Positions 42,458-48,070 of a DNA stretch of 48,070 nt are shown piece by piece. Below the pieces are notes generated by a model that saw nothing but the letters and a program-made list of their open reading frames with translations, searched no databases and had not been told where the DNA came from. A program made the translations under genes and the position numbers. The first letter of the stretch is position 1, and each line of letters begins with the position of its first letter. Source of the DNA: Mycobacterium sp. 852013-51886_SCH5428379 (GTDB lineage: Bacteria > Actinomycetota > Actinomycetes > Mycobacteriales > Mycobacteriaceae); the NCBI RefSeq assembly GCF_001665575.1, contig NZ_LZSU01000020.1, positions 1-48,070 of the forward strand. Reading direction: 5' to 3'.

Positions 42458-42754
42458 TCAGCGGGTGCCGCCGAGCCCCTCGTCGTCGACGCCGCGCCAG
42501 AACTCGGAGTCGTACTCGGTGTCGGGGATCGCGATCTTCTCGCCGACATGGTGATGACGGCTCAGCCCGCGGCCGAGCTCGAGCTCCTCGGCGTCGATGT
42601 CGAGTCGATCTATGTCATTGAGGATGCGTTCGGCATCATTGACGATGCGGCGCGTCGCCGGCGAGTCCCCGTAGCGGGACGCCAACGATGTGACGCAACG
42701 CCGCAGGTCGCCGATGAGCTCGTGCAGTTCCGCGAATTCGGTGGTGCTTGACAA
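42458..42754 (-). CDS. Small conserved protein leading the sdh1 operon (Rv0250c-like)
   Basis: A 98-aa acidic helical protein. TTG 42754 is fixed by a perfect AAGGAGG 5 nt upstream and gives the length of Rv0250c (97 aa). The N-terminal half (TEFAELHELIGDLRRCVTSL, RRIVNDAERILNDIDRLDID) is helical; the C-terminal half includes SRHHHVGEKIAIPDTEYD, ending in a conserved-looking EFWRGVDDEG. No known fold. It heads the sdh1 operon, 90 nt before sdhC; a role in complex assembly is possible, not shown. Confidence 0.83.
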   Translation of the reverse strand: MSSTTEFAELHELIGDLRRCVTSLASRYGDSPATRRIVNDAERILNDIDRLDIDAEELELGRGLSRHHHVGEKIAIPDTEYDSEFWRGVDDEGLGGTR

Positions 42755-42788
42755 ACCGACCTCCTTGGGCTGAAGGGTGTCTCGGATC

Positions 42789-42794
42789 ACAGTA
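42789..42794 (-). promoter_or_regulatory. -10 element of the sdh1 operon
   Basis: TACTGT on the minus strand (42794-42789), about 35 nt before the TTG start and its ribosome binding site. The -35 match is poor, consistent with activator control. Confidence 0.35.
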
Positions 42795-42827
42795 CGCACT
42801 TGATGCTAGCCACATCACACAGTTCAC

Positions 42828-42843
42828 AGTGAGACAGATCACG
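42828..42843. promoter_or_regulatory. Crp-type site between sdh1 operon and PEP-mutase-like gene
   Basis: AGTGAGACAGATCACG contains the exact core GTGA-N6-TCAC. It lies roughly 50 bp upstream of the presumed sdh1 transcription start and 23 bp before the GTG of the divergent gene. Confidence 0.45.
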
Positions 42844-42866
42844 TCTCCACCCGGAAGGACGATGCG

Positions 42867-43625
42867 GTGCCCGACTCACAACTCGCTCAGCGAGCAACCA
42901 CCCTGCTCGAACTCCACCGACCCGGAAATCCCGTGGTCCTGCCCACCGTGTGGGACGCCTGGTCGGCCCGGCTCGCGGTCGACGCGGGCTTCGCCGCGCT
43001 CACCGTCGGCAGCCATCCGGTCGCCGATTCGATCGGGCGCGCCGACAACGAGGGCATGACGTTCGACGAGCTCCTGACCCGCGTCGCCCAGATCACCGAG
43101 GCGGTCGACGTGCCGGTCTCCGTCGACATCGAATCCGGTTACGGGGAGTCGCCGCAGCGGCTCATCGAGGGCCTGCTCGAGGTCGGCGCCGTCGGCCTGA
43201 ACATCGAGGACACCGTGCACAGCGAGGGCGGCCGCATCCGCGAGTCGGCCGAACACGCCGAGCTCGTCGGCGGTCTGCGCGCCGCGGCGGACTCCGCCGG
43301 TGTGCACGTCGTGGTCAACGCCCGCACCGACCTGTTCCTGCGCCAACACGGCGATGAGTCCGACCGGGTCGACCGGGCGATCGCCCGGCTGAAGGAGGCC
43401 GCCGCCGCGGGGGCCGACGTGCTCTATCCGGTCGGTCGCCACGACGACGACACGCTGCGCCGGCTGACCTCGGAGCTGCCGCTGCCGGTCAACGCGATCG
43501 GGATCCCCGATCAGGACGATCCGGAGTCGTTCGGCCCGCTGGGGGTCGCGCGCATCAGTTTCGGCCCGTTCCTGCAGGCCGCGCTGGCGACCCGGGCCAA
43601 AGAGATCCTCGGCCGCTGGGGCTGA
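42867..43625 (+). CDS. Isocitrate lyase/PEP mutase superfamily protein
   Basis: A 252-aa protein of the PEP-phosphonomutase/isocitrate lyase superfamily. VVLPTVWDAWSARLAVDAGF opens the barrel, VSVDIESGYGESP is the metal-binding Asp/Glu region and VGLNIEDTVHSEGG the second acidic block; VVVNARTDLFL follows. Family members cleave C-C or C-P bonds (methylisocitrate, carboxyphosphonoenolpyruvate, oxaloacetate); this subgroup has no firm substrate. GTG 42867 has GGAAGG 8 nt upstream. It stands where M. tuberculosis has hsp (Rv0251c). It is divergent from sdh1 across a Crp-type site. Confidence 0.87.
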   Translation: MPDSQLAQRATTLLELHRPGNPVVLPTVWDAWSARLAVDAGFAALTVGSHPVADSIGRADNEGMTFDELLTRVAQITEAVDVPVSVDIESGYGESPQRLIEGLLEVGAVGLNIEDTVHSEGGRIRESAEHAELVGGLRAAADSAGVHVVVNARTDLFLRQHGDESDRVDRAIARLKEAAAAGADVLYPVGRHDDDTLRRLTSELPLPVNAIGIPDQDDPESFGPLGVARISFGPFLQAALATRAKEILGRWG

Positions 43626-43628
43626 CCC

Positions 43629-44549
43629 CTATTCGCCCAAATGAACGTTTGGGCGAGAAAGTGCGAGAGGATCCGGGCATTTCGTCGATCTCGGCGACCG
43701 GGCCCGGCCCTCGGTGGTGTCGATGAACTGCGAGAGCAGGTCCACGACGACGTCGGGCCGCTCCACGTGCGGGAAGTGCCCGACGCCGCCGAGCACCTCC
43801 AGCCGGCAGGACGGCAGGGCCTGCTGCACGGCATAGGCGTGCTCGACGGGAATGATGCGGTCCTGGTCGCCCCAGATGACCATGGTGGGCAGTTCGGCGC
43901 TGAGATGCAGCCTGTTCAGGGCGCTGACAGCCTGGCCGCGGTAGTCGACCACCGAACGCAGGGTGCGTAGGAACGCCTGGCGGGTCTGGGCGTCGGCCAG
44001 CGACGTGTAGGCACTCCACATCTCGGCTGCCCGCGGCGACCGTACGTCCCGGGCGGCGAACCAGGCACGCAGTTTGTTCCCGACGGTCACCACACCCGGC
44101 GGCGCGATGAGCGGCAGCAGGAACTCCGCGCCCGGTGCCGACAGCACGCGCAGGGTCCATCCCACGTCGGGGCCGAGTCCGCCGCTGTTGAGCAGCACCA
44201 GGCGTCGGCAGTACTCGGGGTGCTGGTACATGAACTGCATCGCGACCCCGCCGCCGAGGGACTGTCCGATGACCGTCGCGCTCGCGACGCCGAGTTCGTC
44301 GAGCAGGTCACGCAGCAGCACCGCGAAGGCACCGAGGGAGTAATCGCTCCTCGGTTTGGCCGACTGGCCGTGGCCCAGCAGGTCGGGTGCGATCACGCGG
44401 TACGTCTTCGACAGCGCGGGCAGCACCTCGCGCCAGGTTTCGGAGCTGCCGGCCATCCCGTGGATCAGGAGTAGCGCTTCCGTGCCGGTGCCGAGATCCT
44501 GGTAGGCGACCCGTTCGCCGTGAAGTTCCAGGAATTTCATCTCGCTCAT
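43629..44549 (-). CDS. Alpha/beta-hydrolase
   Basis: A 306-aa hydrolase of the epoxide hydrolase/MhpC/BphD-like type. LLLIHGMAGSSETWREVLPAL holds the oxyanion loop, VIGQSLGGGVAMQ the nucleophile Ser, WGDQDRIIPVEHA the acid and GVGHFPHVERP the His. Substrate unknown. ATG 44549 (MSEMKFLEL) is preferred; ATG 44540 is possible. The last nine residues (SRPNVHLGE) are encoded by the terminator hairpin, so the native stop may have been lost. It is divergent from nirB and ends 3 nt from the PEP-mutase-like gene. Confidence 0.84.
   Translation of the reverse strand: MSEMKFLELHGERVAYQDLGTGTEALLLIHGMAGSSETWREVLPALSKTYRVIAPDLLGHGQSAKPRSDYSLGAFAVLLRDLLDELGVASATVIGQSLGGGVAMQFMYQHPEYCRRLVLLNSGGLGPDVGWTLRVLSAPGAEFLLPLIAPPGVVTVGNKLRAWFAARDVRSPRAAEMWSAYTSLADAQTRQAFLRTLRSVVDYRGQAVSALNRLHLSAELPTMVIWGDQDRIIPVEHAYAVQQALPSCRLEVLGGVGHFPHVERPDVVVDLLSQFIDTTEGRARSPRSTKCPDPLALSRPNVHLGE
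43633..43656. terminator. Convergent terminator hairpin, overlapping a coding end
   Basis: TCGCCCAAA (43633-43641) and TTTGGGCGA (43648-43656) form a 9-bp stem with a 6-nt loop between two convergent genes. It lies inside the hydrolase reading frame. Confidence 0.7.
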
Positions 44550-44686
44550 ATGCGGCGCGTACACCGAAGTCGGGTTCCCGAAACCTCGCCGCGGGCCTCG
44601 ACCGGCTCACATTCGCCGCGCGACCCAGGTGAGCACACCGTGATGGGGGTTTCACACGAGGCGACATCGTCGCAATATCGGCTCCC

Positions 44687-44692
44687 TACCTT
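44687..44692 (+). promoter_or_regulatory. -10 element for leaderless nirB
   Basis: TACCTT ends 7 nt before ATG 44700. No ribosome binding site is visible. Confidence 0.4.
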
Positions 44693-44699
44693 GATCCGC

Positions 44700-47270
44700 A
44701 TGTCGTCAACGAAGAACGTCGTCGTGGTCGGGCACGGCATGGTCGGGCACCGGTTCGTCGAGGCGCTGCGTGCGCGCGACGACGCCGGGGTCTGGCGCAT
44801 CACCGTGCTCGCCGAGGAGTCCGACGCCGCCTACGACCGGGTGGGCCTGACCGGCTACACCGAGCACTGGGACCGCACGCTGATCGCCTTGGCCGGTAAC
44901 GACTACCGCGGCGACGACCTGGTGGAGCTGCGGCTGAACCAGCGGGTCACCGCTGTCGACCGCGCTGCGCGCACGGTGACCACTGCGGACGGGACCGCGT
45001 TCGGCTACGACGCGCTGGTGTTGGCCACCGGTTCCTACGCCTTCGTGCCGCCGGTGCCGGGACGGGACCTGCCGCAGTGCCACGTGTACCGCACCCTCGA
45101 CGACCTGGATGCCATTCGTGCCGGCGCACAGGCGGCGATCACGACGAAGACGCCGGTCGGTGTGGTGATCGGCGGGGGTCTGCTCGGTCTCGAAGCCGCG
45201 AATGCGTTGCGCGCCTTCGGTCTGGACACCCATATCCTGGAGATGTCACCCCATCTGATGGCTGCTCAACTCGACGAAGCCGGCGGCGCCGTGTTGAACC
45301 GCATGGTCAGGGGTCTGGGTATCAATGTGCACACGGGGGTCAGCACCGAGAGCATCAAACCCGCCCAGAGGAACCAGCCGCTGCGCAGGTCTCGCGCCAA
45401 CGATGCGGTGCGGGTGACGCTGAACGACGGAACCAGCATCGACGCCGGGGTCGTCGTCTTCGCCGCCGGGGTGCGGCCGCGCGACGAACTGGCCCGCGAG
45501 GCGGGTCTGGATGTCGCCCAGCGGGGCGGCGTGCTGACCGATCTGAGCTGTGTGACAAGCGATCCCAGCATCTACGCGGTCGGCGAGGTCGCGGCGATCG
45601 AAGGCCGCTGCTACGGCCTGGTCGGTCCGGGGTACACCAGCGCCGAGGTGGTCGCCGACCGGTTGCTCGGCGGCTCGGCTGAGTTCCCCGAGGCCGACAT
45701 GTCCACCAAGCTCAAACTGCTGGGCGTGGACGTTGCCAGTTTCGGTGACGCCAAGGGACATACGCCCAACAGCCTCGAAGTCGTGGTCAACGATCCGGTC
45801 AAGCAGACCTACGCCAAGCTGGTCCTCTCGGATGACGCCAAGACGCTGCTCGGCGGAATCCTGGTCGGCGATGCCTCGGCCTACGGTGTGCTGCGTCCGA
45901 TGGTGGCCAGCGAGCTGCCCGGTGACCCGCTGTCGCTCATCGCCCCGGCACCCGAGGGAAGCGGGGCCAGTGCGCTGGGTGTCGGTGCGCTGCCGGACAT
46001 CGCGCAGATCTGCTCGTGCAACAACGTCACCAAGGGGGATCTCAAGGAAGCCATCTGCGGCGGCTGCACGGACGTGCCGGGTCTGAAGAAGTGCACGCTG
46101 GCCGGTACGTCGTGTGGATCGTGTGTGCCGCTGCTCAAGCAGCTGCTGGAATCCGAGGGCGTCGAACAGTCGAAGTCGTTGTGCGAGCACTTCTCTCAGT
46201 CGCGCGCCGAGTTGTTCGAGATCGTCTCCGCCACCGAGATCCGGACGTTCTCCGGGCTGCTGGAGCGATTCGGCAAGGGCCGCGGATGTGACATCTGCAA
46301 ACCTGTCGTCGCGTCGATCCTGGCTTCGACGAGTTCGGACCACATTCTCGACGGCGAGCAGGCTGCGCTGCAGGACAGCAACGATCACTTCCTGGCCAAC
46401 ATCCAGCGCAACGGCAGCTATTCGGTCGTGCCACGGGTGCCGGGCGGCGACATCAAACCCGAGCACCTCATCCTGATCGGCGAGATCGCCAAGGACTTCG
46501 GGCTGTACACGAAGATCACCGGCGGTCAGCGCATCGACATGTTCGGCGCCACCGTCGATCAGCTGCCCGAGATCTGGCGCAGACTGGTCGAGGGCGGTAT
46601 GGAATCCGGTCAGGCATACGGCAAATCGCTGCGCACGGTCAAGAGTTGCGTCGGCAGCGACTGGTGCCGTTACGGTCAGCAGGATTCGGTGCAGATGGCG
46701 ATCAACCTGGAACTGCGGTACCGCGGATTGCGCGCCCCGCACAAGGTCAAGATGGGGGTGTCCGGGTGTGCGCGTGAATGCGCGGAGGCCCGCAGCAAGG
46801 ACGTCGGCGTGATCGCCACCGAGACCGGCTGGAATCTCTACGTCGCCGGCAACGGCGGAATGACCCCGAAGCACGCGCAGCTGCTGGCGGGCGATCTCGA
46901 CGACGAGACGCTGATCCGCTACATCGATCGGTTCCTGATGTTCTACATCCGCACCGCCGATCGATTGCAGCGCACCGCGCCGTGGCTGGAGGCGCTGCAG
47001 GGCGGCCTGGACCATCTGCGTGAGGTCGTCTGCGGCGACTCCCTCGGCCTGGCAGGCGAATTCGAGGCGGCGATGGAGCGGCACGTCGAGGGCTACGCGT
47101 GCGAGTGGAAGGGGGTGCTGCAGGATCCCGACAAGCTGTCGCGCTTCGTGTCGTTCGTCAACGCCCCTGATGTGCCCGATCCGACCGTCACCTTCACCGA
47201 GAACGCCGGGCGGAAGGTCCCGACGCCGATCGGTATGCCCACCGTGCGACCCCTCCAGGAGACGTCATGA
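44700..47270 (+). CDS. nirB: Assimilatory nitrite reductase large subunit NirB
   Basis: An 856-aa NAD(P)H-nitrite reductase converting nitrite to ammonium. The N-terminal half is a FAD/NAD oxidoreductase (VVVVGHGMVGHRFVEAL; VGVVIGGGLLGLEAANAL). ICSCNNVTKGDLKEAICGGC and CGSCVPLL form the BFD-like [2Fe-2S] region. The C-terminal half carries sirohaem/[4Fe-4S] ligands in KSCVGSDWCRYG and VSGCARECAEA. ATG 44700 (MSSTKNVVVVG) gives nearly the length of Rv0252 (853 aa); the frame upstream is antisense to the hydrolase. The nirD start overlaps the stop by 4 bp (ATGA). GlnR control is known in mycobacteria; I found no convincing GlnR box. Confidence 0.95.
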   Translation: MSSTKNVVVVGHGMVGHRFVEALRARDDAGVWRITVLAEESDAAYDRVGLTGYTEHWDRTLIALAGNDYRGDDLVELRLNQRVTAVDRAARTVTTADGTAFGYDALVLATGSYAFVPPVPGRDLPQCHVYRTLDDLDAIRAGAQAAITTKTPVGVVIGGGLLGLEAANALRAFGLDTHILEMSPHLMAAQLDEAGGAVLNRMVRGLGINVHTGVSTESIKPAQRNQPLRRSRANDAVRVTLNDGTSIDAGVVVFAAGVRPRDELAREAGLDVAQRGGVLTDLSCVTSDPSIYAVGEVAAIEGRCYGLVGPGYTSAEVVADRLLGGSAEFPEADMSTKLKLLGVDVASFGDAKGHTPNSLEVVVNDPVKQTYAKLVLSDDAKTLLGGILVGDASAYGVLRPMVASELPGDPLSLIAPAPEGSGASALGVGALPDIAQICSCNNVTKGDLKEAICGGCTDVPGLKKCTLAGTSCGSCVPLLKQLLESEGVEQSKSLCEHFSQSRAELFEIVSATEIRTFSGLLERFGKGRGCDICKPVVASILASTSSDHILDGEQAALQDSNDHFLANIQRNGSYSVVPRVPGGDIKPEHLILIGEIAKDFGLYTKITGGQRIDMFGATVDQLPEIWRRLVEGGMESGQAYGKSLRTVKSCVGSDWCRYGQQDSVQMAINLELRYRGLRAPHKVKMGVSGCARECAEARSKDVGVIATETGWNLYVAGNGGMTPKHAQLLAGDLDDETLIRYIDRFLMFYIRTADRLQRTAPWLEALQGGLDHLREVVCGDSLGLAGEFEAAMERHVEGYACEWKGVLQDPDKLSRFVSFVNAPDVPDPTVTFTENAGRKVPTPIGMPTVRPLQETS

Positions 47271-47680
47271 CCCTTGTCGACAGCCGCACCGAGGATGCGT
47301 CCGTGCAGTCTTCGTCCCAGGTTTCGGGGTGGACGCGCGCGTGCCGGTACGACTTCCTGATCCCCGGCCGGGGGGTGGGCGTGCTGCTTCCCGATGGTGC
47401 GCAGGCCGCGCTGTTCCGCCTCGACGACGGATCGCTGTGTGCGATCGGCAATATCGATCCCTTCTCCGGTGCAGCGGTGATGTCGCGGGGTATCACCGGT
47501 GACCGGGGCGGGCGGGCGACCGTACAGTCGCCGATCAAGAAGCAGGCCTTCGCCTTCGACGACGGCAGCTGCCTCGACGATCCGGCGGTGTCGCTGCCGG
47601 TTTACCGCACCCGCATCGTCGACGGCTACGCGGAGATCGCGCCTGGCTACGCGGCGGCCGGTGGTGGTTTTGGCTCGTAG
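47267..47680 (+). CDS. nirD: Nitrite reductase small subunit NirD
   Basis: A 137-aa Rieske-fold small subunit of assimilatory nitrite reductase. GVGVLLPDGAQAALFRLDDG, CAIGNIDPFSGAAVMSRGI and QSPIKKQAFAFDDGSCLDD fit NirD, which lacks the Cys-His pairs of a true Rieske cluster, as here. ATG 47267 overlaps the nirB stop as ATGA, giving coupled synthesis of the two subunits. Its last 34 bp overlap the convergent HNH gene. It matches Rv0253. Confidence 0.93.
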   Translation: MTLVDSRTEDASVQSSSQVSGWTRACRYDFLIPGRGVGVLLPDGAQAALFRLDDGSLCAIGNIDPFSGAAVMSRGITGDRGGRATVQSPIKKQAFAFDDGSCLDDPAVSLPVYRTRIVDGYAEIAPGYAAAGGGFGS

Positions 47681-48070
47681 GGGGTGTACCACCACCAGTC
47701 GGCGCGTTCCCCGGTCGGTCCGGGGCAGGGTTTGACCTCCGGTGGGGGCTTGGTGGGTGGCCGGGTGAGGGCGCGGTTGGTCATGGGTTTTCCGGTGGCG
47801 TCGGTGATGGCGAGGCGGTGGGCGGGTCCGGTGAGGGTGATGTCGCCGCGGTGATGGGCGCGGTGGTGGAACGGGCAGAGCAGGGCCAGGTTCCTCAGTT
47901 CGGTGGGTCCGCCGTCTTCCCAGTGCTGCAGGTGGTGGGCGTGTAGGCCGCGGGTGGCCCCGCAGCCGGGCACGACACAGGACTGGTCGCGGTGTTCCAG
48001 GGCGCGGCGTAGGCGGCGGTTGATGGTGCGGGTGGAGCGGGCCGCACCGATGGGTTGGCCGTGGCGCTGC
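47647..48070 (-). CDS. 13E12-type HNH endonuclease-like protein, C-terminal part
   Basis: The last 140 codons of a minus-strand gene whose start is beyond the right edge. The HNH nuclease region is complete: two Cys in SCVVPGCGATRG, HAHHLQHWEDGGPTELRN, then LCPFHHRAHH, giving the metal-binding Cys/His set and the His-Asn of the active site. RTINRRLRRALEHRDQ upstream is typical of the 13E12 family. A Pro-rich tail ends PKPPPAAA. The stop lies inside nirD (34-bp tail-to-tail overlap). It is a different copy from the one at 1-255, whose C-terminus lies outside the window. Confidence 0.85.
   Translation of the reverse strand, partial: QRHGQPIGAARSTRTINRRLRRALEHRDQSCVVPGCGATRGLHAHHLQHWEDGGPTELRNLALLCPFHHRAHHRGDITLTGPAHRLAITDATGKPMTNRALTRPPTKPPPEVKPCPGPTGERADWWWYTPYEPKPPPAAA

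Noticed and set aside
44640..44670. GlnR box upstream of nirB
   Set aside because: GTTTC and GCGAC occur with the wrong 7-nt spacing and the second repeat is missing; the match is too weak to claim.

Overview
The window is about 48 kb of high-GC chromosomal DNA from a mycobacterium, most likely a rapid-growing non-tuberculous species. The evidence is gene order: lipW, lipC, a WS/DGAT gene, echA1, an aldehyde dehydrogenase, a methyltransferase, a glycosyltransferase, two membrane proteins, an acyltransferase, aftD, lpqI, htdX, fabG4, fadA2, fadE5, sdh1 and nirBD follow the order I know for the Rv0217c to Rv0253 stretch of Mycobacterium tuberculosis. Local insertions and losses argue against the tuberculosis complex. 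The species is not identifiable from the sequence alone.

Layout. Positions 1-255 and 47647-48070 are partial 13E12-type (DUF222/HNH) endonuclease-like genes bracketing the window. Positions 0.3-8.4 kb are a lipid-turnover block: three esterases of the HSL/LipC type, a tandem acyl-CoA dehydrogenase, a WS/DGAT and an LPLAT-type acyltransferase; lipC has a SigF-like promoter and the acyltransferase a KstR-like operator. Positions 8.5-13.9 kb hold a short conserved gene, echA1, two small genes, an arylamine N-acetyltransferase behind a MerR-type promoter, an AraC-DinB fusion with a DHFR-like partner, and a TetR gene preceded by a 42-codon gene and a perfect 10-bp-arm operator. Positions 13.9-28.3 kb are an envelope block: aldehyde dehydrogenase, methyltransferase, glycosyltransferase, GT-C-like membrane protein, DUF3068 protein, acyltransferase 3 protein (TmaT-like), MFS exporter, AftD with its small partner, and a universal stress protein. 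Positions 28.4-36.2 kb carry lpqI, a TetR gene and the htdX-fabG4 / fadA2 / fadE5 fatty-acid module, with a probable F6 small RNA between fadA2 and fadE5. Positions 36.2-47.7 kb carry an oxidoreductase, a GAP/Sap-family membrane protein with a leaderless mini-ORF, a flavin reductase, the sdh1 operon, a PEP-mutase-like enzyme, a hydrolase and nirBD.

How it fits together. The left and centre-right blocks cover ester hydrolysis, re-esterification and beta-oxidation (fadA2, fadE5, fabG4, htdX). The middle block builds and exports arabinan and mycolate envelope components. Sdh1 and NirBD connect to respiration and nitrogen assimilation. Regulatory signals are unusually readable: many start codons sit 6-8 nt after a TANNNT hexamer (leaderless transcripts), and palindromes matching KstR, MerR-type, Crp-type and an unnamed TTAC-N6-GTAA family lie at promoters.

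Most notable for follow-up: the MerR-type leaderless promoter of nat, the operator/small-gene/TetR unit at 13.6-13.76 kb with a candidate small RNA beside it, the shared TTAC-N6-GTAA operators, the lack of any ATG/GTG/TTG for the conserved N-terminus of AftD, and a nine-codon leaderless ORF coupled to a GAP-family gene. No tRNA, rRNA, CRISPR array or insertion sequence was seen. No gene-free stretch exceeds about 240 bases.
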